This document shows positions 34,033-42,596 of a stretch of 64,000 nucleotides of DNA, in pieces. This DNA comes from Flavobacterium hydatis (GTDB taxonomy: Bacteria; Bacteroidota; Bacteroidia; Flavobacteriales; Flavobacteriaceae), in contig NZ_JPRM01000047.1 of the NCBI RefSeq assembly GCF_000737695.1, positions 1-64,000 on the forward strand. The letters are read 5' to 3'. The notes under the pieces were generated by a model, which worked only from the letters and a program-made list of their open reading frames with translations, did not search any database and was not told the DNA's origin. Numbering within the stretch: the stretch's first letter is position 1; each line of letters opens with the position of its first letter. Position numbers and translations under genes: made by a program.

Positions 34033-35241
34033 TTAACTAGGAAAAGAAATTTTCCCCATCGATACAGATGGAATTCCTTTGCGTGTTCCAAAATCTGAAG
34101 TTCCACCAGAAACAGTTTCGTTTGCTAAAATGGCAAACAATATGGCTTCTTTTGCATCTCCTGAAATTCCTAGAGAATCAGTATTGGAGAAAGTACATGG
34201 CAACAATTCTTTAAGCCAACTTACCAGTAATGGATTGTGTGCACCTCCGCCTGACATATAAATTGTAAAACTTTCGGCAGAATATGTTGTGTTGTTTATA
34301 GCTGTATGTATAGCACTGGCTATTGTTTCGGCGCTAAATCGGGTTAATGTTGCTAATAAATCTTCAACAGAAATATCGTTTGTATTGCTCTCGGTTTGCG
34401 CTTTTCTAACATATTCTATATTAAAAAGTTCAGGTCCTGTAGTCTTCGGGAAAGAGGCAAGGAAGAACTCATCGGCTTTTAAAGCTTCTAAAAGAGAATT
34501 ATTTACTTTGCCTTGTTTTGCGATTTCGGCATCTTTATCATAGGCTTTATCAGGAAATGAGAGTCTGGTAAAAGCGTCGATTAGTGTATTTCCTGTTCCT
34601 GTATCGGTAACAAAAACTTCTTCGGGACTACTGCTTGATGGCAAATAGGTAAAATTTGCAATACCACCCATATTAAGCATGATACGATTTTCGCCTTTTT
34701 TCCCAAACAAAAAGTAATCTCCATAAACGGCAAGTGGTGCTCCTTCGCCTCCCGCAGCAAGATGCTTTTGACGAAAGTCTGAAAGGGTTATAATTCCGGT
34801 TTTTACAGCAATATGATCACCGTCGCCAATTTGCAAAGTAGCGTTTGGGAATTTATCTTGTTGATGTAAAATCTTTGGTGCATGAAAAACAGTTTGTCCG
34901 TGTGAAGCTACCAAATCGACTTTGTTGGTTGGGATTCCCCAACGTTCTAAACATTCCAAAATCATATTGGCATGAAGAACTCCAATCCATTCATTTAATA
35001 AAACCAGTTTCTGAAAATCAATTGTTTGTTTAGCAAATACAGTTCTGATTTCCGATTTTATTTCTTCTGAATAATCTACAGTATCAAATTGAACTAATCG
35101 AACTTCTGTGCTTTCGCCAGAACCTGAGATTTCGCATAAAGCCACATCAAGACCGTCCAAAGACGTACCAGACATTAATCCGATAATAGTTCGGGAAGGT
35201 TTTTGAGCAATTTTATACAGTGATTCCAGATTTGCGTTCAT
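34033..35241 (-). CDS. anmK: Anhydro-N-acetylmuramic acid kinase AnmK
   Basis: A cytoplasmic kinase that opens the 1,6-anhydro ring and phosphorylates anhydro-MurNAc to MurNAc-6-phosphate, the substrate of MurQ. Motifs are IGLMSGTSLDGLDVALCEI (phosphate-1 loop, residues 20-38), QIGDGDHIAVKTGI, LNMGGIANFTYLP and DTGTGNTLIDAF. At 402 residues it is slightly longer than E. coli AnmK but complete. It follows the NagZ fusion in the operon after a 205-bp gap, which has repeat-like sequence. Confidence 0.95.
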   Translation of the reverse strand: MNANLESLYKIAQKPSRTIIGLMSGTSLDGLDVALCEISGSGESTEVRLVQFDTVDYSEEIKSEIRTVFAKQTIDFQKLVLLNEWIGVLHANMILECLERWGIPTNKVDLVASHGQTVFHAPKILHQQDKFPNATLQIGDGDHIAVKTGIITLSDFRQKHLAAGGEGAPLAVYGDYFLFGKKGENRIMLNMGGIANFTYLPSSSSPEEVFVTDTGTGNTLIDAFTRLSFPDKAYDKDAEIAKQGKVNNSLLEALKADEFFLASFPKTTGPELFNIEYVRKAQTESNTNDISVEDLLATLTRFSAETIASAIHTAINNTTYSAESFTIYMSGGGAHNPLLVSWLKELLPCTFSNTDSLGISGDAKEAILFAILANETVSGGTSDFGTRKGIPSVSMGKISFPS

Positions 35242-35446
35242 GATTTTTGTTTTTTAATAAATGGAATTATTTTTAACACATAGTAACATAGCTTTTAAAT
35301 CTCAAAAAATAGACGTTTCACTTATTTAAAAAGCACATAAGCTATCTATGCGAAAGAAATGTTTTTCTTTTTGTATTCTTCTTTAGGAACAAAATCTATG
35401 TTTCTATGTGTTAGATAAAAAACTATAAATTATGCCTAATAGGTTT

Positions 35447-38400
35447 TTATTTTATAATTGCGTCCTGAATTATTCTCTGAATATCTTCTCTGATTTTTCC
35501 TCTGGATAATTTATTCTCTTCATTAATAACTTCGGGATAGGTTCTGTTGGATAAAAACACATAAACAATTTCTGTTTCTGGGTCAACCCAAGCTATGTCT
35601 CCTGTAAATCCGGTATGTCCAAAACTAGACTCAGAAACACAACCGCAAGTAGGACCATCTTTTCCAACTCTTTTATCAAAACCTAAACCTCTTAAAACTC
35701 CTTTGTCTTTGTAATAACAAGTATTAAAAGTATCAAATGTTTGCTCAGAGAAATATTGTTTGTTACCGTAATTTCCTTTTTGTAAAAATAGCTGCATCAT
35801 TTTGGCCACATCCATTGCATTAGAGAAAATCCCTGCATGTCCAGCAACCCCGCCTTCCATTGCTGCTGCCATATCGTGTACATATCCCTGAATAACCTGA
35901 TGTCTGAAATAGTTATCAATTTCGGTAGGCGCAATGTTGCTTCTGTCAAATCTGTCTAAAGGATTGTAAAGCGTATTGTTCATTCCGAGTGTGCTGTAAA
36001 AATTTTGCTGACTCAGTATTTCTAATTTTTTATGCGTTTTTCTTTCTAAATATTCTTTCAGAATGATAAAGGTAAAATCGCTATATCTGTATTCTTTCTT
36101 TAGGGATAATGGACTATCGGCAATAATTTTCATGATGGTATCATGATAGTCATTTCTAATAAAAAGGTTGTCCGCAACTTTTGTAGAAAAATCAGATTCG
36201 GCGACTCTACGATAATATTTTGCCGAAGGTTTACCTTCGCTATCTAGTGTTGCTTTGTAAAACGGAATCCAAGCCTGTAGTCCTGCATAATGAGTTAGTA
36301 AATCCTTAAAGCTGATGTTTTCTTTATTTGTTTTCGCGAAAAGCGGCACCATATCTTTTAATTTGGTATCCAAGTCTACTTTTTCATGATCATACAATTG
36401 CATTACGTTAGGGAGTGTCGAAATCATTTTAGAAATCGAAGCAACATCGTATAAATCTGAATTTGTAACTTTTCGGGTATTATCATAAGTTTGGTTACCG
36501 TATGATTTCTGGAAAATTACACTTCCTTTTCTAGCTACAAGAACTTGCATTCCCGGAGTCATTTTACCATCAATTGCTTTTTGTGCGATAGCATCAATTT
36601 TAGATAAAATAAGCGGATTCATACCTACATTTTCTGGTTTTGTAAAACCTAAACGATTTATTTTTTCGGTAGTTAAACCATCATTTACATTAAAAGAGGT
36701 ATTAATAGATACGGGTAGTTTTCCTTTGGCAGGGATTGCTCCAAATAATAATTCTGCCGAAACGATCTGACTAATATCTGAGTTTTGATAAGATACTACT
36801 AATCCTTCTATATCATCAAAGTTGGTGATTGGTAATAGGGAATATGGTTTTGTAAAAATATCCAAAATCACTTTGTTGTGTTTTGCAATTTCTTGTAACC
36901 AAATCAGTTCAGAATCGGTAAAATTTTGTTTCTCCCAAGTTTTATTTACTTTGTGAAAACCAATAATAACGAGGTCGTATTTTTTTAATTCTTTGTTTAA
37001 ACTATCTAAATTAGTATTGGCTACTTCTGTAATTTCAGTATATTTTTTTAGGGTAGTTACAAAATCACTGTTAACATCTTCTCCTAGTTTTACATACGCT
37101 ATCTTTTGCTCTAAATCTTTGATAGGAAGTATTTCCTTTTCATTTTTTAAAACGGTAATGGCATTTTCATATAATTTATAGTGTAAAGCATCGTTTTGTG
37201 ACGGATTAAGGTCATCGTATATGTTTGCCATATTGATGGGCTTGTATTTGTTTAATCCTGCTTTAAACTTATAATGCAATATTTTTTTTACCGAATGTGC
37301 CAAGCGTTCTTCGGTAATTACCCCTTCGTTATAAGCTACTTCTAGTTTCTGGAATGCTACAGGTACATTATCTGAGCAAAGCAAAATATCGTTTCCTGCA
37401 AGTAGTACCGCAATTTCTAAATCACCAGGGCCTTTAAAATTACTAGCGCCTTTCATGGCTAAACCATCTGTAAAAATTAAGCCTTCAAAGCCTAATTCTT
37501 TTTGAAGCAGATTGGTTACAACATTATAAGAAGCCGAAGAAGGAACATTTGGCGTTGGTTCTAAACTTGGAATATTAAGATGGGCAACCATAACCGATGC
37601 TAAACCTTCATCAAAGATTCTTTTGTACGGATATAATTCGACTAGCTCAAGTCTGTCTTTTGAGAAATTAACCAGAGGCAATGCATGATGAGAATCTGTT
37701 GCCGTATCTCCGTGCCCAGGAAAATGTTTTCCGGTACTAAAAACACCTTGACTTTGTACTCCTTTCATTAAGGCAATGGCTTTGTCGCTTACATTAACTT
37801 TGTCTTCGCCAAAAGAACGGTTTCCGATAATAGGGTTTTTAGGATTGGTATTAATGTCCAGAACTGGAGCGAAATTAAAATGAATTCCGATTCGTTTGTT
37901 TTCGTTGGCCATGTTTCTTCCAACATTCTCAATTAGGCTTAAATCCTCGATTGCTCCTAAGGTCATATTCCAAGGGTAACGATAGGTAGAGTCTAATCGC
38001 ATACCCAATCCCCATTCGGCATCAATTCCTACAAACAAAGGAACTTTTGCTTTTGATTGGTACAGGTTGGTTAATTTTGCCTGACGAACTGGACCTCCTT
38101 GAAAAAATATTACTCCACCTACTTTATAGTCTTGAACTAATTTACTGATTTGGTTTGTATGAACAGAATCTTTATTAGAATAGGCCGAAATCATAAACAG
38201 TTGACCTATTTTTTCCTGAACCGACATTTTGTTGTAAATACTATCAACCCAACTAGTTTCTCGGTCAGAATCTTTAAAAAAGGTTTTCTTTTCGGATTTA
38301 TTTGGAGCTACATAAACGACTGTATCTGTTGAGGTATTTTCTTTTGAATCTGTAACTGTGTTCGTTTTTCTAGAAACGCCACAATTGGTGATTAAGAATA

Positions 38401-38461
38401 AAAATGTGGCACAAAGGCTAATTTTTATAAAGTAATCTTTCATATCATTATTTTTTGACAA
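35447..38461 (-). CDS. GH3 beta-N-acetylglucosaminidase fused to a serine hydrolase (NagZ-AmiE-like)
   Basis: A 1004-residue lipoprotein (lipobox ITNC, Cys27). Residues about 70-410 are a NagZ-type GH3 domain with the loop KHFPGHG (245-251), Asp256 and His258 of the NagZ catalytic dyad, and nucleophile Asp332 in FTDGLAMKG. A GH3 C-terminal-like region follows (about 430-610). Residues about 630-1000 are a beta-lactamase-fold serine hydrolase with SISK (Ser675, Lys678), YSD and HTGFTG. In Bacillus subtilis the separate genes nagZ and amiE (a beta-lactamase-fold MurNAc-L-Ala amidase) act in sequence on muropeptides, so this may be a fused pair acting in the periplasm. A free-standing paralogue of the C-terminal part lies at 61322-62626. 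Confidence 0.93.
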   Translation of the reverse strand: MSKNNDMKDYFIKISLCATFLFLITNCGVSRKTNTVTDSKENTSTDTVVYVAPNKSEKKTFFKDSDRETSWVDSIYNKMSVQEKIGQLFMISAYSNKDSVHTNQISKLVQDYKVGGVIFFQGGPVRQAKLTNLYQSKAKVPLFVGIDAEWGLGMRLDSTYRYPWNMTLGAIEDLSLIENVGRNMANENKRIGIHFNFAPVLDINTNPKNPIIGNRSFGEDKVNVSDKAIALMKGVQSQGVFSTGKHFPGHGDTATDSHHALPLVNFSKDRLELVELYPYKRIFDEGLASVMVAHLNIPSLEPTPNVPSSASYNVVTNLLQKELGFEGLIFTDGLAMKGASNFKGPGDLEIAVLLAGNDILLCSDNVPVAFQKLEVAYNEGVITEERLAHSVKKILHYKFKAGLNKYKPINMANIYDDLNPSQNDALHYKLYENAITVLKNEKEILPIKDLEQKIAYVKLGEDVNSDFVTTLKKYTEITEVANTNLDSLNKELKKYDLVIIGFHKVNKTWEKQNFTDSELIWLQEIAKHNKVILDIFTKPYSLLPITNFDDIEGLVVSYQNSDISQIVSAELLFGAIPAKGKLPVSINTSFNVNDGLTTEKINRLGFTKPENVGMNPLILSKIDAIAQKAIDGKMTPGMQVLVARKGSVIFQKSYGNQTYDNTRKVTNSDLYDVASISKMISTLPNVMQLYDHEKVDLDTKLKDMVPLFAKTNKENISFKDLLTHYAGLQAWIPFYKATLDSEGKPSAKYYRRVAESDFSTKVADNLFIRNDYHDTIMKIIADSPLSLKKEYRYSDFTFIILKEYLERKTHKKLEILSQQNFYSTLGMNNTLYNPLDRFDRSNIAPTEIDNYFRHQVIQGYVHDMAAAMEGGVAGHAGIFSNAMDVAKMMQLFLQKGNYGNKQYFSEQTFDTFNTCYYKDKGVLRGLGFDKRVGKDGPTCGCVSESSFGHTGFTGDIAWVDPETEIVYVFLSNRTYPEVINEENKLSRGKIREDIQRIIQDAIIK

Positions 38462-38527
38462 TTGAATGCTGAACGTATCTAAAAGCGTTCAATTGATTAG
38501 TTAATTAGTTTTGTTTTTAAGATGGTT

Positions 38528-40036
38528 TTAAAAACTTATTTTTTCGCTACTGCGTGAACTTGTTAGGTATAATCCTAAATAGGTTAATAATCCGTTTAGC
38601 ACGATTAATTCATTATCAAATACATATCCTGCAAACAATACTTTTGAGTTTTCATTTATTAAATACGTGAAAAAAGGTGATAATAAACAGATTAACGGAA
38701 CTAGTTTATCATTTACATTTCTAGATTTCTGGAACAATCCAAAAGCATATAATCCTAACAATGGACCATAAGTGTAGGAAGCAACTTTAAATATCATCCC
38801 AACTACTGAACTATCATTGATGGAATTAAAAATGAGTATTACGATAAAAATTAATGCTGAGAAGCTGATGTGAACCAAATGTCTTATACGTACAGAGTTT
38901 TTCTTATCGCTATTTTCAGCTTTGTCCATGCCTAAGAAATCGACACAAAATGAAGTCGTTAATGCTGTTAATGCTGAATCTGTTGTGGCAAATGTTGCGG
39001 CAATAATTCCTAATAAGAATACTATTGCAGGAATTGTTGCTAAATGATTTAAAGCTATTTCAGGAAAAAGTAAATCGGTTCTTGGCTTTCCTGTAATTAA
39101 ATCTGTTGGGATTGCAATTCCGTTTTTATTAGCATAAATGTATAGTAAAGCTCCAACGCTCAAAAAGAATATGTTGATTATAACGAAGATTCCTGTAAAT
39201 GTGAACATGTTTTTTTGTGCTTCGCCAATGTTTTTACAGCTCAGGTTTTTTTGCATTAAATCCTGATCTAGTCCTGTCATTGCTATAGTAACAAACATTC
39301 CTCCTAATATTTGTTTTACAAAATGGAATTTGCTTCCTAGAAAATCATCAAAGAAAAATATTTTAGAGTAATTACTATTTTTAACTTCTTCAAAAGCACC
39401 AATTGCACTTAAATCCATGCGATCACAAATAAAATAGATGGTAAGGAAAACCGAAGTAACTAAGAAAAATGTTTGTAAAGTATCTGTAATAATAATCGTT
39501 TTTAATCCTCCTCTATAGGTATAAGAAAAAATAAGAAGTAAGGAAATCAATACCGTAAAGGCGAACGGAATACCATAATAATCGAATACGAAACGCTGTA
39601 ATACAATTACCACTAAGTATAGTCTGAATGCTGAACTAACGGTTCTACTAATCAGGAAAATAGAAGCTGCGGTCTTATAACTGTAAAACCCCATTCGTTG
39701 CTCTATATATCCGTAAATAGAGGTTAAGTTCATTCGGTAATAAAGCGGCAATAATAACTTTGTAATTATTATAAAACCGAGCGCATTACCTAATACAAAC
39801 TGAAAATATTTGAATTGTTCTCCACTTGCAGCACCAACTTCTCCTGGAACAGATATAAAAGTTACCCCAGAAAGAGCAGTTCCTATCATCCCAAAAGCAA
39901 CTAAATACCATTTTGAGTTTTTATTAGCGGTAAAAAAAGCATCATTTCCATCATCCTTTCGGCTTACTCTATGCGAGATATAGAATAGTGTTCCGAAATA
40001 AATGATAATAAGAAGAAGGATAGTACTTGGTGTCAT
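38528..40036 (-). CDS. Sodium:solute symporter (SSS family)
   Basis: A 502-residue inner-membrane transporter with about 13 helices. Typical SSS features include the start ILLLIIIYFGTLFYISHRVS, the GxxxGA-type segment FGMIGTALSGVTFISVPGEVG and YTYRGGLKTIIITDTLQTF. Its position between murQ and the NagZ fusion suggests it imports MurNAc, GlcNAc or a related sugar from the periplasm, taking the place of the PTS transporter MurP of other bacteria. A long palindrome lies in the 148-bp gap before it. Confidence 0.92.
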   Translation of the reverse strand: MTPSTILLLIIIYFGTLFYISHRVSRKDDGNDAFFTANKNSKWYLVAFGMIGTALSGVTFISVPGEVGAASGEQFKYFQFVLGNALGFIIITKLLLPLYYRMNLTSIYGYIEQRMGFYSYKTAASIFLISRTVSSAFRLYLVVIVLQRFVFDYYGIPFAFTVLISLLLIFSYTYRGGLKTIIITDTLQTFFLVTSVFLTIYFICDRMDLSAIGAFEEVKNSNYSKIFFFDDFLGSKFHFVKQILGGMFVTIAMTGLDQDLMQKNLSCKNIGEAQKNMFTFTGIFVIINIFFLSVGALLYIYANKNGIAIPTDLITGKPRTDLLFPEIALNHLATIPAIVFLLGIIAATFATTDSALTALTTSFCVDFLGMDKAENSDKKNSVRIRHLVHISFSALIFIVILIFNSINDSSVVGMIFKVASYTYGPLLGLYAFGLFQKSRNVNDKLVPLICLLSPFFTYLINENSKVLFAGYVFDNELIVLNGLLTYLGLYLTSSRSSEKISF

Positions 40037-40074
40037 TTTATAGCTTTTGTGGTTTGGTTTTTATTCTTTTGATT

Positions 40075-40107
40075 AAACCTAACAGGTTTTAAAAACCTGT
40101 TAGGTTT
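40075..40107. repeat. Perfect 15-bp palindrome between murQ and the symporter
   Basis: Arms AAACCTAACAGGTTT (40075-40089) and AAACCTGTTAGGTTT (40093-40107) flank a 3-nt loop. There is no T-run. Related CCTAAC/GTTAGG arms occur in the palindrome after nagB (50749-50779), pointing to an interspersed element. It could also influence expression of the symporter gene within the operon. Confidence 0.75.
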
Positions 40108-40184
40108 CTGTTGAATCTCGAAAGTTATAGATTGTGGTCTTAATTTATATAAATCTATAAAAAAGATTTTGATTAGTTTGGAAG

Positions 40185-41012
40185 TTAAATTTCCAGATTT
40201 TTATTTTCTGCCAATAAAACGGCTCTTACGCTTTTGTGTTTTTTCAATAATTCTGAAGCTAGTTTCTCGTCAATTTGAAGTTCTTCTACAATCATTTCTA
40301 CACCTCTTTGTACTAGTTTTTTGTTAGACAATTGCATGTCTATCATTTTGTTGCCGTAAATTCTTCCTAGTTTAATCATAACTGATGTTGATATCATGTT
40401 TAAGACTAATTTTTGAGAAGTTCCCGCTTTCATTCTTGTACTGCCTGTAAGGAATTCTGGTCCTACAATTAGCTCAATAGGATGGTCGGCTTCTTTAGAG
40501 ATAAGACTTGCACTATTACAAGAAATACTACCTGTAATGATATTATTTTCTCTTGCTTTTTTTAATCCTCCAATAACATAAGGAGTATTTCCTGAAGCTG
40601 CGATTCCTAAAACAACATCTAAACTCGAAATATCGTAGGCTGATAAATCTCTCCAGGCTTGATCAATATCGTCTTCGGCATTTTCTACCGCTTTTCTAAT
40701 GGCAGAATCTCCTCCTGCAATGATACCAATAATCCAATTGTCTGGAACTCCAAAAGTAGGAGGACACTCAGAAGCATCCAGAATACCGATTCTTCCAGAT
40801 GTACCTGCGCCGATATAAAATAGTCTTCCGCCAAGTTTCATTTTAGAAACGATAGCATCTACTAATTTTTCAATATTAGGAATTTGTTTTTCAACAATAT
40901 CGGCTACTTTTTTGTCTTCATTGTTTATATTGGTAAGCAACTCATTTGTGCTCATTTTATCTAAATTAGAGTAAAGTGACTCACGTTCTGTATCGGGATT
41001 TATCTTTGCCAT
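40185..41012 (-). CDS. murQ: N-acetylmuramic acid 6-phosphate etherase MurQ
   Basis: A cytoplasmic SIS-domain lyase that cleaves MurNAc-6-phosphate into GlcNAc-6-phosphate and D-lactate. Signature motifs are GGRLFYIGAGTSGRIGILDASECPP-type (split here as FYIGAGTSGRIG and DASECPPTFG), IIAGGDSAIRKAVENAEDD, and GSTRMKAGTSQKLVLNMIST. I chose the ATG at 41012 (MAKINPDTERESLY), giving 275 residues, the usual length; an upstream start at 41063 would add a Lys-rich 17-residue extension not seen in the family. It sits between namZ and the symporter. Confidence 0.96.
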   Translation of the reverse strand: MAKINPDTERESLYSNLDKMSTNELLTNINNEDKKVADIVEKQIPNIEKLVDAIVSKMKLGGRLFYIGAGTSGRIGILDASECPPTFGVPDNWIIGIIAGGDSAIRKAVENAEDDIDQAWRDLSAYDISSLDVVLGIAASGNTPYVIGGLKKARENNIITGSISCNSASLISKEADHPIELIVGPEFLTGSTRMKAGTSQKLVLNMISTSVMIKLGRIYGNKMIDMQLSNKKLVQRGVEMIVEELQIDEKLASELLKKHKSVRAVLLAENKNLEI

Positions 41013-41127
41013 TTTATTTTTTTTAGCTGATTTTTTTAATTTTTTGAATTTTGTTTGGAACATATTTTATGATTGGGCATCATAAAATACAGCCCAGAAT
41101 TTATTTGACAATAAATAAGGGTATGAT

Positions 41128-42327
41128 TTAATAGATTAGGTATTTTGTACGCATTTTTTTAAATGCTTCTAAATCCTTTTGCCAAGTCTTTCTAATTTTA
41201 TCTTCAGAAATTCCGCTTTCAATTTGCTGTTGTAATTTCTTTGTACCAGCAAGTTTTGTAAAAAAGGCATTGAAGAATTTAGTTTTATCACTTGTATTTT
41301 GGTAAGCTTTAATTAGCCATTTTAATTCTAAACGTGTTAGTTTAGGATAAGATGTTAAATCCTCGCCAAAGCATTCTTTCCCATTATAAAGAGGATCTTT
41401 GGCTCCAAAATTTGGTTTAGGAGTAAAGCTAAAATTTGTTTTCGTTAAATAAGGAGAACCATAAATTTGGAATTGTTTCTCAGTTCCACGTCCCATACTT
41501 ACATTCGTACCTTCAAAAAGGCATAAACTTGCATACAGGTTTATAGATTGATCATTTGGTAAGTTTGGTGATGGTTTTGCAAGCAAACTATATTCCATTT
41601 TTCGGTCATAATCTACGCAAGGAATAACGGTTAACTTACATTGAGCTCCGTTTTTAAGCCATTTCTCACCATTAATCATTTGAGCATATTCGCCAATGGT
41701 CATTCCGTGAAGTAGTGGGATAGGGTGCATGCCCACAAAACTTGTATATTCTTTTTCTAAAAGTGGCCCATCAACAATAGCTCCATTAGGATTTGGTCTG
41801 TCAAGAACAATAAGCGGAATTCCGTTTTCTGCACAAGCTTCCATTACATAGTGTAAAGAAGAAATATAGGTGTAGAAACGTGCTCCAACATCTTGTAAAT
41901 CAAATATCATTACAGCGATTCCTGCTAATTGTGCTGCTTTTGGTTTTTTATTATCTCCGTAAAGAGAAATAATCGGTAGTGCGGTTTTTGGATCTTTTCC
42001 GTCTACAACATGTTCACCAGCATCGGCAGTTCCTCTAAATCCGTGTTCGGGAGCAAAAATGGTCTGCACAGCAATTTTTTTCTGTAATAAAAAATCTACT
42101 AAGTGAGTTTTGTTAGTCAAAATCCCTGTTTGATTGGTAACGATTCCTACCTTTTTATCTTTTAATAAGGGTAAGTATTTTTCATAATTATCAGCTCCGG
42201 TTTTAATTACTGGTGCATTTAATTCTGATGTATTGTTTTTTGTAATTGTATGGAATGAACTGGAATAAGTTGGTGTGTAAAATATTGATGCTACAATAAG
42301 AATACATTTGGCTATAAATTTTATCAT
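41128..42327 (-). CDS. namZ: Exo-beta-N-acetylmuramidase NamZ (DUF1343, GH171)
   Basis: A 399-residue secreted protein with an N-terminal signal segment. It belongs to the DUF1343 family, shown in Bacillus subtilis (YbbC/NamZ) to remove non-reducing-end MurNAc from peptidoglycan fragments. Conserved blocks are VGIVTNQTGI, FAPEHGFRGTADAGEH (with the Glu that is the likely catalytic acid), DLQDVGARFYTYISSLHYVM, VLDRPNPNG and NVSMGRGTEKQFQIYGSPYL. It is the first gene after the susCD terminator. A second copy lies at the window's right end. Confidence 0.95.
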   Translation of the reverse strand: MIKFIAKCILIVASIFYTPTYSSSFHTITKNNTSELNAPVIKTGADNYEKYLPLLKDKKVGIVTNQTGILTNKTHLVDFLLQKKIAVQTIFAPEHGFRGTADAGEHVVDGKDPKTALPIISLYGDNKKPKAAQLAGIAVMIFDLQDVGARFYTYISSLHYVMEACAENGIPLIVLDRPNPNGAIVDGPLLEKEYTSFVGMHPIPLLHGMTIGEYAQMINGEKWLKNGAQCKLTVIPCVDYDRKMEYSLLAKPSPNLPNDQSINLYASLCLFEGTNVSMGRGTEKQFQIYGSPYLTKTNFSFTPKPNFGAKDPLYNGKECFGEDLTSYPKLTRLELKWLIKAYQNTSDKTKFFNAFFTKLAGTKKLQQQIESGISEDKIRKTWQKDLEAFKKMRTKYLIY

Positions 42328-42528
42328 TTTAAATTACAGTTTAATAGTTTAGAAGGCAGAAATTAACTAAATAAAGTTAGATTATTATTTGATTGAAATT
42401 CTGTATTTTTTTGGTTGTTGTTGTGTGGTTTATTGTAGTAGATTTTATCTGAGTTTTCAGACTTAGAATTTTATTTTCGTTGGTTTATTAATTGATGACT
42501 TTGTTGTACGAAATGATAATTTTAAAAT

Positions 42529-42559
42529 ACTACCTCTGGGTTTTAAATGCAGAGGTAGT
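42529..42559 (-). terminator. Terminator after susD
   Basis: Perfect 10-bp stem ACTACCTCTG (42529-42538) with CAGAGGTAGT (42550-42559), followed on the minus strand by ATTTTAAAATT. It lies in the 269-bp gap between susD and namZ and probably separates or attenuates transcription between them. Confidence 0.8.
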
Positions 42560-42596
42560 TTATTATTTTGTTAGTATTCAGTTTTTAGATTCTGAA

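Noticed and set aside
35447..38461. Treating the NagZ fusion as two genes merged by an assembly error
   Set aside because: The frame is continuous, with a GH3 C-terminal-like linker between the domains, and similar fusions are known in Bacteroidota.
40185..41063. Longer MurQ start at 41063
   Set aside because: It would add a 17-residue Lys-rich extension that is unlike the family; the internal ATG at 41012 gives the usual N-terminus.
42328..42596. Small gene or riboswitch between susD and namZ
   Set aside because: Only a terminator hairpin and AT-rich sequence are visible; no conserved RNA motif could be recognised.
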